Positions 36,448 through 49,500 of a stretch of 64,000 bases of DNA are shown here, piece by piece. Position 1 is the stretch's first letter, and each line of letters begins with the position of its first letter. A program made the translations under genes and the position numbers. This stretch comes from Aspidiotus rigidus (taxonomy: Eukaryota; Arthropoda; Insecta; Hemiptera; Diaspididae): positions 4,898,001 to 4,962,000 of the forward strand of contig JAVHKY010000013.1 in assembly GCA_035079385.1 (NCBI GenBank), written 5' to 3'. The notes beneath the pieces are model-generated. The model saw nothing but the letters and a program-made list of their open reading frames with translations, had not been told where the DNA came from and ran no database searches.

Positions 36448-37239
36448 AATGTTCTAAGCACCATCGCATCGCATGATACTATCGCAGAATATCGCGCACT
36501 ATCGATCAAAATTGCTCGATGTTAGCAGTTAGTGACGTCACGTGAACGAAGAGGAATCAATTTGATTAGGTAGGCACATTATTCTTATCACAATTTCAGA
36601 GTAGACGAAGTTTTTAATTCTCACGCAGATAGGTAGGCGCATTTTTTTTCTTTCCCGCGCTGAGTCGCTGACGGGACTCATCTTTGAAAGTTTGAGGGGA
36701 AATTTCTAAAAAGGATGCAAAAGTAAATAGGCCCATGAAATGTTTTTGTAAAATTTGGAATACTCATCGTTGAAAAGAAAATTAACATTGTAAGATCCTA
36801 TTCAAATTTATAAACGCAGGTACCGGTATAATACAGAAATTGAAATTTGATAGTTGTACCCGCATTTAAACGTCATAAAATGTTGGGTATTGAATGCGCA
36901 AAAGCCTGAAGTTAAGACAAAACTTTTAGCACTCCTAAAATACAAGAAATTTCCTTGTGGCGCACTTATTCATTACTCTAACGCAGAGTACAATTTTCTC
37001 ATTTTTCAACCTCTCAAAAATATCGTCAAATTTCCTCAATAACTTGCTAGTTTGAAAATTTCAAAGTTTTGTATCTTTTTTATCAAACTAATACGATATA
37101 GGTTTCTAAAGTAGATACGTAGGGTGTTTATGATTGTATAGGTATATGTCAGAGAAGAGATATTTATAACTCTTGGTTAATTTTAAAGACAAAAAACGCA
37201 TATATTTGCCACGTTAGCGCTGCAATCGCCGTTGTACAT

Positions 37240-37308
<69 letters not shown>
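37240..37308. repeat. (CTA)n microsatellite, about 23 units
   Basis: An uninterrupted trinucleotide array. Open frames reading poly-Thr or poly-Val across it are artefacts of the repeat. Confidence 0.95.
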
Positions 37309-37446
37309 ACATGTACGAATATTATTTATTACTACACTGAAATATATGTGGAATGCTGCAAACACTGCCGCTGCCGCGCACTTTTTAACCAATAATAACA
37401 AAGCGATCACACCGCTCACATGCCGCAAATCTCTGGTATACGCGTA

Positions 37447-37840
37447 TATGAGAGTTATCTGTCAAAAGGGCACCCGTCAAAGGGGTGCCCTTTTTGCGGA
37501 TATCCACATTTTTGAATTCTCTGAACCATTTCCTATCAATATACAAAATTTTGAAAAAATGAAAAATTACATGTACGCTTATGGTCACTCAACCCCATCT
37601 CCATAAAAAGGGGACCCGAGGTACACATCTTTATGAAATTGTCCCAGATTCATTTGTCGATCAATTTGAAAAATAATTAGTGATCTGTAAAGATGAAAAG
37701 ACACAAAATATTTTTTGTCATTACAGATTTTTTGATAAAATGAATGTGGAATGAGTAATCTGAACATGAAACTTCAAAGACCTATTTTGAAAATCAACTA
37801 TTGCTCACGGGTGCCCTTTTGACAGATAACTCCTCATATG
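37447..37840. mobile_element. MITE-like element with GTTATCTGTCAAAAGGGCAC ends
   Basis: The terminal inverted repeats are about 30 bp and almost perfect: AGTTATCTGTCAAAAGGGCA at the left, its complement at 37808-37833. Just inside the left end a second short hairpin repeats the terminal word (AAAGGGCACCC, six-base loop, GGGTGCCCTTT). Length about 390 bp, no coding capacity, no clear target duplication. Confidence 0.7.
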
Positions 37841-38170
37841 TAAGTACAATTACTTGGCTTTCAGTCGTTTCCCTATAGAAAGATTCCCTTAAATTAATTA
37901 GGTATTGTATAAATTTATAAGCCGGGTTTCTGTAATATTTTATTTACCTAACGTTTGCATTTTGTGCTACAGTTATCTTGGATCGCATCTAAAAAGTGTT
38001 CATTATCATTTGGATTAATTTAAATAATAAAACAATAATCGATCGCACCTTTCTTGTATCGAATTTTGGAAACTTGAAAACGATTGAATTGAATTAATGA
38101 ATTAATAGACCGATTTCCTGCCTACGTCATAGTTAGGAATCAGTGTTGCCACAGTGGCTTAGGAGACTTT

Positions 38171-38370
38171 TGACTCCCATAAGAATAACACAGGGAGCAG
38201 AGATTGAAGTGTTACTATTTGGAAATAAGCCATTTCTTAGTAACCAAAAGTAGATGAACACGTTCTAGGAACCATTTAAATTGAAAATACTAATTTTAAC
38301 GTCAAGTTCACCGTGTAGTTTTTGTATATTTATACCTAGATCTTTGCTCCCTGTATATTCTTATGCGAGC
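38171..38370. mobile_element. Short MITE of the CCCATAAGAAT family
   Basis: The ends CTCCCATAAGAATAACACAG and the reverse complement of GCTCCCTGTATATTCTTATG frame 200 bp. This matches the ends of the larger element at 35453-36447, so it is a deletion derivative or sister subfamily. Confidence 0.65.
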
Positions 38371-38699
38371 AACCAAATCAAAAACACCAGAACGGGTACT
38401 CTTGTCAGATCATAAACACCGGAAGGGGTATTCTTGTCATCTGTATGACGTCAGAGGAAATTTGTCTTTGCCGGATTGAACATATACGAAGATACGGAAT
38501 TGGGAATATTGGAACAAACGTCTGATTGAATAACAACACGGTGATAATAGTCAAAGTACTACACTAGCGACACTCGCGGTCGCGACACTCCCGCGAGAAA
38601 AAAATTGAAATGGAAAACGAAAACCAAACGAGAAAGAGAAAAAAAAATTAATGATAATAATGATAAAAATAAACGAAAACAGAAACCTAAACAATTCCT

Positions 38700-39032
38700 C
38701 GAAAACGTTTGTTTATTATTACACCATGACAACTCAATGAGTAATACGTCGTTACTTCTTATCAGTTCGGTATTACCTCTTTAAAAATTCTTCTTACGTG
38801 TACAGAATGTACTCCCAGAAAACTTGAAAACCAATCATTTGATTCCCGAAGGATTTTAATCTTTGTTAGCATAGGTAAGTTTTTGTTCCGGTTTTTTTCT
38901 CTTCACGCATAACGTTTTCCACATATTTGATTACTGATAAGCTCTTCGCAAACGATCTCACCGAAAGTGTGTTATCTTTTCAGGTATTATGATTTATCGT
39001 TAATTCAGCCGCTGTCTTGTTAGTACGTCAAT
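38700..39032 (+). promoter_or_regulatory. 5' region of GMPPB with a non-coding intron
   Basis: A consensus donor (ATAG/GTAAGT) at 38875 and an acceptor (CTTTTCAG) ending at 38983 suggest a 109-base intron in the 5' UTR, with the coding exon starting at 38984 and the ATG at 39033. Upstream sequence down to about 38550 has raised CpG, as expected for the promoter; the start site itself is not visible. Confidence 0.5.
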
Positions 39033-40207
39033 ATGTGTGGTAAAGAACTTATCGGCAAAATACGAGCTCTGATATTGGTCGGCGGCTACGGTACTCGTTT
39101 ACGGCCGCTCACTCTAAGCCGACCTAAGCCGTTAGTCGAATTCGCGAACAAACCCATGCTCATACATCAACTGGAAGCGCTAGTTGAAGTGGGGGTTACA
39201 GAAGTAGTTTTAGCTGTATCGTACAGAGCCGAGGAAATGGAGAAGGATCTCAGCGAGGAGGCGAAGAAGCTTGGTGTAAATTTGATCTTTTCGCATGAAT
39301 CTGAACCGTTGGGCACAGCCGGGCCTCTTGCGCTTGCCAGCCAGACCCTCTCTGAAACCGATGATCCGTTTTTCGTCCTTAACTCCGATATTATATGTGA
39401 ATTTCCGTTTAAAGAAATGATTACGTTTCACAAAAATCACGGCAAAGAGGGCACCATTTGCGTTACCCAAGTCGAAGAACCGTCGAAATACGGTGTAGTG
39501 TTGTACGACAAGGAGGGGTGCATCGACGATTTTATTGAAAAACCGCAAGAATTTGTATCGAACAAAATTAACGCCGGTATGTACATTTTCAATCCAAGCA
39601 TATTGAAACGAATAAAACTGCAACCCACGAGTATTGAAAAAGAAGTTTTTCCTGAAATGGCCAAAGATAGACAGTTATACGCCTTCGAGTTACATGGTTT
39701 TTGGATGGACGTCGGACAACCGAGAGACTTTTTAACTGGTAATGCATACATATTAAATTTTAAACAACTCGGTGAATTCCTTCCCGCTGATCTCGTTTTC
39801 GATTTTCAGGCATGTGTTTTTACTTATCTTCGTTGAGACATAAGAAATCGGATATGTTGACCGAACAAAATGTCATCGGTAATGTACTGATACATCCGAC
39901 CGCCAAGATAGGAAAAGATTGTAAAATTGGTCCTAACGTAACGATAGGTCCTAACGTCGTAATCGAGGATGGTGTTTGCATTCGACGGTGTACGATATTA
40001 CGTGGAGCTGTCATAAAATCTCATTCATGGCTCGACAGTTGCATAATTGGCTGGCGTTGTGTTATCGGTAGATGGGTTCGGTTAGAGAATAATACTGTTC
40101 TCGGCGAAGATGTGATCGTTAAAGATGAAATATATATTAACGGTGGCCAGGTTTTACCGCACAAGTCAATAGCGTCTTCGGTACCAGATCCACAAATAAT
40201 CATGTAA
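39033..40207 (+). CDS. GMPPB: Mannose-1-phosphate guanylyltransferase beta
   Basis: Two coding exons, 39033-39738 and 39810-40207, joined across a 71-base intron in the codon of DFLTG/MCFYL; 1104 bp, 367 aa against about 360 in the family. The enzyme makes GDP-mannose from mannose-1-phosphate and GTP in the cytosol, feeding N-glycan, GPI and O-mannose synthesis. The nucleotidyltransferase signature [20 protein letters not shown] is at residues 15-34; [13 protein letters not shown] is the metal-binding Asp region, followed by [16 protein letters not shown] and NKINAGMY. The second exon holds the left-handed beta-helix repeats ([17 protein letters not shown]) and the family's C-terminus (LPHKSI...DPQIIM). 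About nine residues precede the usual start. If the intron is retained, translation stops at 39836, removing the beta-helix. Confidence 0.97.
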
Positions 40208-42654
40208 ATTTAATTTTGTTATCGATATTTTATTTTTTGTTGTTTTACATTGTACTGCGTGTACAGTTGTTGGTACATTGGCTGCTATTTTTCGTGGGAG
40301 GGTGTTAGTATACGCATTCTTTGAATAGTACTTCAACTTTTCGACAGCGTCCTGATGGTATTTACTGGCTTTCGTTATTTTGATATTTTTGTTAATTTTT
40401 ACTTTTTACTTCTGTGCGGTATTCGACAAATCATTCGATTTAAAATAATCGAATAATTCTGGAGCTCGATACAAATAATTTTATCTTCAGCGAGTATTCA
40501 GTCAGAACAATTTATCATTTTATTTGTAGAGAGGTTGATAGCCAAATCAAATATTCTTTACCAAGTAATATCTTCTCTTAAAGTTTTTGAGAATTCTTCA
40601 TGAATTTTCACATTATGATCGTGATCGACGAGAGTTTACAAAGACTTTTTTTTTTTATCGAACTCGTAAGACGTATCTGCTCATTAACGACGATATTTTT
40701 GGCTTTGCGCGTGTGTTGGTATGTACGTGTGATTCATTGTTTGAAAAACGAAGTTCGTTATCCCGAAACTTATCGCTTTAACAAAGTATTCGTTCAAAAT
40801 GTCGTCCATGTAGTTTTAAAATAGTAAATATTTCATAATGTGGTTTTATTTCATGACTTTTTCAATCGAGATAGTTATACAGATACGTCTATTTTACTTT
40901 CCTCGGCCAAAATATTTAAAAATTTATGTCAATAATTAAACCACATCATTTTGATTCATTGTTTTTATTCGATGTTAGTTTTTTTATTTTATTCTCATTT
41001 TTCAGTCTCATTAATTCGTATGGATTACTATGGTAAATTTTTGATTGAATTTGTTATCGCTATGAAAATTGTGTTATACTAGGGTCAAGTTCAACATAAC
41101 ATGAATATGATTTTATATAAATGTTAATGAATCAATTTTAAGTAGAATTACATGAAATATATTCGAACAACTCAAAACAAATTGTTTTTTAGCAATTTTC
41201 ATCGTCTACACATACTACCTATAGCTTAATTCTACGAATGTATCAAAAAACTAGCCGTATGTTGTATTTTTATTTTTTCTATGAATTCCGTTTTTTTCAT
41301 TATAATTATTAGTGGTTGGAGTTTTTTTTTTTAATTTTTAATTTTATTTGTGTGCAATCTTCGTTGTACCGTGTGTTGGTATTCTTTAAAAATAATTATT
41401 TTCGAACTTTCACACAATTTTTTTATAAAGTTCTTATTTTGTGAAGAACAATTTTGAAAATACTTTCTTATCAGAATATCATTGTACGTTTATACATTAT
41501 TTCTCACTTCTGTATTAATAAACAACATTTTTTCATACCTACATTTTTATTTTCGAGTAATATTGGAAATATTAAATTTACTCAGCCTTTGCAAATACGG
41601 ATGGAAAATATTCGAGACTGATGGATGGAAATCTCGGTTCATTTTTTTGAACAAAAAAAAAACGAGAATTCATGGCAAAAAATGTATTTATGGGTCTATA
41701 GAAATCGAGGCGATAACTCTCTTTTTTCCCTCATATTTCATTTTCATCCTAACCCACCCTCATTTTATTGCCCTCAGCCATAAGTTATGAGAATTTTTCG
41801 AAGACCTTCTCGATGTCCCGAAATGAACTATGTTTTTGCCCTGATCAATAGAGCCTCCAAGGAAGTTGCGGATCAGATTTTATATTCCACTCTGAAATTT
41901 CTTAATATTATGTATTTCCTCGTACGAAAAATTTTCGTCTCGGAAAACCTTCGATTCTTGAAAACAATCAATAAAATAATGAAGAAATAATAGTGCTTCC
42001 TCTGCCACAAAATTTCTAGATTATGAAAGTTTTGTTCGTTTGATTCACCTGTTCTTTTCTCATTTATTTTATTAATTTGAATTAGTATATTTACCCAATG
42101 CTTATTAACACAGGATTTCTCAAAATATTCAAACGTAAATGGAATATTGAATAGACTAAGTAATATCGGAAGAGGTAACACCAAGTACCGGAACCTATTG
42201 GGATTTAAACAACCGAAATCAAGTCGGAATTAAAAATGATATTTTCATTTATACCTTCTGAACCACTGCTTTTTTCGATTCACCACTTAAACAATTTTGT
42301 ATCTTTTTATGACACACTTGCAATTGTCTTTAGGTTAGCTTCAAGTTTCGCAAGCCAAAACTCATCATTTCTGACAATACGTTTATGATCGTAGAACATT
42401 TTGATTCAACCAGAGCAAGATTAATAAAGGCTGAATGTTGCCTATCTTCAAGTTCACAATTCGAAGTATGTATGGACGATTTTTCTCATTTATTGGAACT
42501 GGTTAGCAATTATATAACTGGAATTTATTCTTATGTAGGTACGCCTTAGATTTTATCAGCAAATACCGTACAAAAAGAGATCATAGGTACATAATTACTA
42601 CTGGTCGAGAAAAGAGAGTAAAAAAAAAAAAGAAATATTATCCATCACGTTTAG
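40208..42654. other. GMPPB 3' UTR and intergenic sequence
   Basis: AT-rich and without a supported gene. A plus-strand AATAAA at 41517-41522 and a minus-strand AATAAA at 42655-42660 are candidate poly(A) signals for GMPPB and for the CRAL-TRIO gene respectively. The open frames at 41482-42184 carry no recognisable protein. Confidence 0.45.
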
Positions 42655-42877
42655 TTTATTAAATATGTCTTACAAAAATTAATTGAACGTAAAAATCAAG
42701 TTTTCATTATTAAGTCTTCATATTATAAATACCCGAATGAGCTTAATAACTTGTACTCGTATAAATGGCTCACTGAGGTTCTTTAAAAATACACATAGGA
42801 TTAAATTCTGATGATAAGCATAATAACATTCGCAGTGCACTTATTTGATATATCCATAGAGTCTATTTTGAATAGCT

Positions 42878-43546
42878 TCAGTCCAGATCAAGCTTCTTAA
42901 ACGAGCCAGTCATGTGGATTACGTCGTTTGATTTCGTCTTCGTCGATTTTTGTTGCAACAGATAGCTCAGTTTGTCCTCCAATTTATCTATCCTCAGTTT
43001 CATAAGATCTGCGGTCATAAAAATAATCTTTATGAGAATCAAGAAATGCAATTTGTAAGTGTAAAAATGCGCGTCACATTCGAGATCTTTTCATCAATAG
43101 GACAGAAATGATTACCTACCTATATTATTTCCGTCATTTAAGATAATCGTTGTACCGCGGTAAATTACACTTTCCGAGGAGACGTACCATACCGACAAAT
43201 TTTGTCACCCTATGCTGACGGCATGACCAGTTAATGAACAGACGTCTTTGGGTACATTAAGTCGTACTTTATGCGTCTCTGGCGTCAAGAATTTTCTAAT
43301 GAGCAAACATGTTTTGGAAATTTGCCGGTAAACGATACCACTTTTTCGTGTAATTAGGCTTATATTTTAATAAGCACGGATTTTACGTCGACAGCTGCTA
43401 TTTTCTTAATCGTTACGTACAATGAAAAATTTTAATCTGTACCGCTTATCCGTGCAATTCGCGGAATACAGAAATTTTCGACCCATTTTTTGTTTATTAT
43501 TTTTTTTTCTTCTTCCTTGTCTTGCCATCGCATTTTTCGCAAATAC

Positions 43547-43578
<32 letters not shown>

Positions 43579-46500
43579 CGAATCAAGGTACGAATTGGAG
43601 ACTTTAGGCTCAGAATATCCTCTCTTTTTTTTTGCCAATTTCAGTCTTTCCAGCTTTAGATTATTATGATTTGAGAAAAAAGGAACAACCTTTACGAAGC
43701 TCAGAAACAAACATGAGAGTCTAAATCATCCTAAAATGGGTGAAAGAAATAAAATTAGTACCTACGTATTACATTTGTTTTCCTCTCTCTCTGTGATGAT
43801 GTAACGGGATGAGGACATTGATGACGTCACCAAGTTTTTTATTTTTAAAACGTGACATGGTACATGCTAGATATATTGTTATTTGTTGGAGGAATGGATA
43901 AACTAGTCTGGCTCACAGTATGTAGCATATCAGTATAGAAATTATGTTGGAGGAGGCTAAACTGGGCTATAAGCGCCAACCTACTATTTATCAGTCTAGA
44001 GATACTGTTGAAGGAGCTAAACTAAATACGAGTGAGGACATGGTCCGCCATATTCAGTCGTTACGTCATCATTTATCTCCATAGCTCCCTATTCAGATGA
44101 GGAATTTGTGTGCTGATTAGTGAAGCAATTTTGCATTTTGCTTTGTCACTTAGTCTAGTATTTTCTCTCATTATTTTCAAATCATGATAAACTGTTATCA
44201 GTCATTAGAATAGGAGACTGTGAAAATAATGATGAAGTAACGACTAAATATGTTGGTCCATGTCCTCACTCGTATTTATAGGGCTTTAGCTAAACTACTA
44301 TGAAACCACAGCTCAAGTCTTTTTTTGAAGAGGGTTGATCTAAGCTGGTCCCGTAATACTGTTGTGGAGGGTTACACTAAGCGAGGAGAGTTGGGGTGGA
44401 TGGCCAAAGACTAGAGGTGTGGGTTCCATGTCGGGTTAAACTAGGTTAAAGGCATAGTTTAAGGTGAAGCTAAAAAATGCCGTTGAAGGTGTATTTGGTT
44501 TATAGGTTTTTTGGGTAGCTAATTATTCACTCTAAAAATGTATGTTCAATGTCTATACCAATAAAGATATGTCCAAAGGTTGGAAGTGATGACGTCACTA
44601 AAGAGGGGATACCTCAGGGTTAGTATTGATGACGTCATCATAGTTGGGGAGATGATATCATGGGTTGATGACATTAAAAAGATTTTCCAGTGTACAATAT
44701 TCTACTTTATTAGTTAACAAGAGTACTTTCGGGTGTTACCCCATAATCAGTTGTGTCGCTGTACACTTATGAATTTTGACATGTACACAGTCATTGGGTT
44801 GCGGATCAGTCTGAAATCTGCGTCACGCGACGCGACGCCTAATGACGTCATTGATGACCTTGACCTACTTTAAGGACTTGAATAAGTTTTGACCCTTTCG
44901 CCTTCATTAAACTAGGCCTAATATACAGTATACTAGCCTCATACTAGACTAAGAAGGGAGCACAGTTTGATGACGTCATAGGTTAGCCTTATGACGTCAC
45001 AATCTCATGATCCCCTCCTATCATTATATAGCTTAGGGGTGGGGCCTGTGACGTCACAGGTCAATATTGTGCCGTCAAAATCTACATTTTTCAGATCTCA
45101 CGTGCCCCATAAAACAGGTTCCCTGCCACCCCTCGCTTAACTCCATTAAGAGCCCGTGAGTTCTTTGCTAATGGCCTATGAGATGAATGATATTAGTCCC
45201 CTAAGATCCTCCACCCCTGTAAAATATTTTAACATAAAACCTGTTTCATCGCTTTTTCTTTTTCTTTCTTTTTTTTTTTTTTTTTTTTTTTTTGGAAAAA
45301 ACGTCCGCCGTCTGCTGTCCGGCAAAGTTTGGAACTCGCAAATTCTTCAATGTCCAGTACACTATTTACACTTCACCACACTCAATTTAGTTTCCATGAT
45401 AACGGGTTGATGACGTCTTAAAAGTGTGCACATCTTAAATTGGTAGAATTTTAGTATGAATATTCCACATTTAATTAATTAACATAACAATATCGATATT
45501 AAATGCTGGCTAGTGAATGATAATAAAGAGCCAGCGAGACAGAGTGAAACCAAGACATATCCATGATCTTATAGAAATATTTTTTCCAAAGGGAGTTATT
45601 CTTTACTTTTCTTACGATTATATCATCAGAAAGTCCGCGTCCAAATAATCTTTCTTTAGGCTCCTCCACACATAAATATGAAATTTGTTAACTCAAGTCC
45701 CTTAGAGGAGGGAAAATTTTGTACGGTACCCCTCAAAAAAGAGCACTTTAAAAATGAAAAATTTGAGTTCCTCTCAAAATAATTCTTCCGCCTCCTCTCC
45801 GTTCAAGAGAATCTGAATTCAAAACAAAAAAAATTTCTCGAAAAATTCTAGTTCCCACCTAAAATTTTCTCCCACGTACGTCTCTAGGGAGTTGAATGAC
45901 TTATTTGAGGGACTTGAACGAGCGTAACCTAGATTTGTTGCAAACTCTTATAAGTGAATTCGAAGGTTATTTCCATGCCTCTTTCGTTGCAGGAAAAATT
46001 GGGCGGTGTTTTCAGAACGTCCGTCAATATTTTTCGTTTCATGGTATAGTTGTTTGAATGAACGCGTCTGGTCAAATTTGAATTTAGACATATTTGAATG
46101 TAGACATATTTGAATGAGGCTCATTTCATACCGGTTAATTCAGCTCTGGTATGTGGTAAGGTCCCGCCCAAATCGGTAGGTATCAACTCTCGAGGTATCC
46201 TCTTGAAAAAATTATTGATGTCGGAATCTATGCTAATCTGCGCAAAAAAAAAACTTTGTTTTCATTCCACGGTTGTTCAAAATCCAATCGATATGGCGTA
46301 TTCTTCTTACCATTTCGTACAATTCTTTTTTCAAAAATGGTTTGATGATGAACATGATCTTTTCGATTATTGAGTTTGAATTAATTACATTTACTTGTTT
46401 CACTTTCAGGGGTACTGCTTCCTGAAAAGTAGAAAAAATTGTCGTATAGTATAACAAAAACAAATTTATTTCTGGAAACGAGACTTGTCCAACCTACTTG

Positions 46501-49500
46501 AGCAAAATATAGGAATTTTTGAGCCAAGGATATGGTAACTGTGGCTAGATGACCAATCGTCACCCCTTGCATATCGAAAACGAAAGAGTATCCTTCGCAT
46601 GTGCCCCTGTCATAAATGATTGCCAGCAAACATTTCACAAAAACTGCCAGTCCAATTTTCAAATTGAATTTCGACGAATCATAGTCTTTGAAACCGCAGT
46701 ACACCAACCGGTATCCTTCTTTAGTAGGATGTGGAAAATCGCATAGATATCTGAGTGCAAGAAAAAGAATGCGGGGTGAGGCGACAGATGAAATCTAAGA
46801 ATGTAACGAGTGAATTGAAGGTTTCCTCAAAGTATGATTAATTTGACTGTCTATCTTGAATTTCTATCATAAACAGCCGAAATTCCCGTTTTTCAGGTGA
46901 AAAAATCTCAATGGGAGCTTCAAAGAAATGACAGGGAGGTGATAGGTAAATCGGAGGACTAAGAATTTCTAACATGTATCCATCCCAAAGCAGAGATGAT
47001 ATCCGACAACAGGTGTGTCACCATGATCGTATGATGAGGCGGTTGTGATTCCGTGAGACGGAACATTCGATCTGCGAGTAGTTCTGGGACTTGTAAGAAT
47101 TTCCTAAAATGGTTATAGGTAGGTAGCTCAAAAAACTGTAATCTAGTTCCGGAATTCCTCTTCGACGCTAGGTAAGGTCATTGTGATGACGTTTCGAGGC
47201 AATTGGGGTTCTTAGGGATGGCTTACTTATTTAATGTAAGAGACTCTGCGTTTTTTTTTTTTTTTTTTCAATATATTCCACCACAGAGGCTGACTGAAAT
47301 TTAAAACCCACCAACGGTTCAATATTTTACTGTAGACTTACGAAACATCCCATTCGCTGTGCGAAAATTGAGGCGGTAAATATCCTTTCCCTGTGAAGAA
47401 TTCTGGTGCATCAATTCTAAAATTATAATGGAGTTCGATTAATTCTTTTGTTCGTTGAAGGCTGTACTGAGCTGCATTGTAAAAATGGATCACCAAAAAC
47501 TCTGTAATCAGAAAAATGTACATATATTTACAATAAGTTCATTGAAACTTACCTATATTTTGGCCACACTGGGGGGGATATACTCGTAGATGAACAGAGA
47601 ATTTAAATAGGAACAAAGTATTCAGTCCGAAGTATTCCCGGAGTTGAGATTTGAGTAGAAAAAGGGAGGAGGAATTTCACGGGGGAGATATACAGTCGCA
47701 ATTTCTATAGACATTTAACGAGATTTTCAGTCGTTCAATTCAAAGTAGGTGACCATTTGAAGAACAATATCTTCAAAATTCGCCGTTCAAATTATTTGTT
47801 ATTCTACCAATCACCCGGAAGGTGGTTTCCCGAGAAAATTAAAATGTTGTTCGAATAACTCCATATAAGAACACACGTTTTCATAACTGACTTCAATCTA
47901 TACGAGTACTTGACGTAGATTAGGTATAGCGTTACAGAGAAACTGGTTTACATTTTTTGCATTACATTTTCTGAATTTGGGTTGGGGAAATCCCCTCGTA
48001 CGAGTATACGATATTGAAATTCGTGTCAACGTAGACTTCTTTGTAATCGTTTGAAAATTTTTTTTGAACGTGTAACGGGGTTTCAGAATTGTTTTCGCAA
48101 TGGTGTTGTACTTGCGGCCAAGAAACAAGTACGTGTAGAGTACAGAATATACTTATAGTAAACGAGCACTTAATCTGCTTGATCTATGGGTGTGGAGAAA
48201 TTCGAAATTCGAATTATTTTTTTGTAATTTATTGCTATAGCTTTGTGTTTCAGTGTCTGTACCTCTTTCTGTGATACCTGGAAAGACACTAATTCCCCCC
48301 CCCCTACCGTATATATATTTCACGCTTGGACGAGAGAACACCGATTATTCATCTTTCGCTATCTTAATGTTACATCGTTGTTGGTGAATTCCTTCTTTCA
48401 AAATCAAATCTCGAAGAAGAAGGGCTGGTGTGACACCGGTACCGGTCATTCCTATGACAAACTCAGGTGAGATAGTTTGTGTGATATTTCAAGGTTCATT
48501 GCTTGTGCTTCTATTCTTTCTTCACTAAACATACAAGCAGTGGCGTATTTACCGCGGAGGGGCAACCTGCCCAGAGGACCTCCAAAAACTTGTAGATTCA
48601 TCAATTTTCAACTAATTGATAAAGCTGTTTTTCCCCTAATAGAAATTTCGTCCTCGAAAATTTTTGGACCTTCTTCCCCAGAGAAAATTTCTAAATACGC
48701 CACTTCATACGAGAGGCTAGAGTGACGCTGTCAACTTTATGATCTCTTCTCCTCAAAAATGGTGGTATTTGATTGCACATCGTTTGTTCATGGGTGAGGG
48801 AGAGAGGAGCGTTATCAATACAGTAAGCCCTTGCGAAGACTAGTAAGAAATTGTAGGCAAAACAATAAATCTCAGAACATTAACATGCCTAATCACTACA
48901 AAATGCTATTAGTAAGAGCCACGTGAGTGCAGAGCTATGAGCATCACCATGAGCTCGTCTGGAGGCTAGTGAGACAAGAATGAGGTAAAAACGTTTAGAG
49001 CATTGACGATCTTTCTAGCCAGGAGCCCGCTATCTGTTTTGTTGCGAGGGGATATTCTCAGAAAGCGTCAGCATTCATGTTCGCGTCCGACTTTTGTGAC
49101 GTCCTCAATGACCTTGACCTACTTTGAGGACTTCACGAAATTTTGGCTTTCGCTACTTTGGGACCTGTATCCTTAGAGTTTCAGGACTGACCGCGCTCAG
49201 CGGAAGAGAGACAAGCACAAAAGTAGTGAGATAGCTGTGGTTCTCGAGGCGTCTGATGCCAACACTGTTAATTAAACGCCACTCTAGCCTTAAGTATGAG
49301 CGTATTCCTAGTCTTCAGCAGAAATCTCCAGAATAGCTCTCACCACTTCAATAGTCTGTCCCACAATTAACATGCAATAGCCATACATTATTTAGTTTTC
49401 AGCATAAGGAAACCATAGAGCCTCGTTCTTCTCTCACTGTAGTGACGCTAGCTCCCCCACTCGTGTGAATTTTATTAATTCAAAACACTTCACTCAAAAT

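Noticed and set aside
37183..37606. Poly-valine and poly-threonine frames on both strands
   Set aside because: Both are translations of the (CTA)n repeat with no flanking protein-like sequence.
39210..39751. Minus-strand frames of 104 and 137 codons inside GMPPB
   Set aside because: Antisense shadows of the well-supported GMPPB exon.
46121..46131. In-frame stop ending the CRAL-TRIO protein at LTGMK
   Set aside because: A GTATGA donor lies just there, and the exon at 42878-43008 fits in phase and supplies the family's usual GSFKKLxxD ending, so splicing is preferred.
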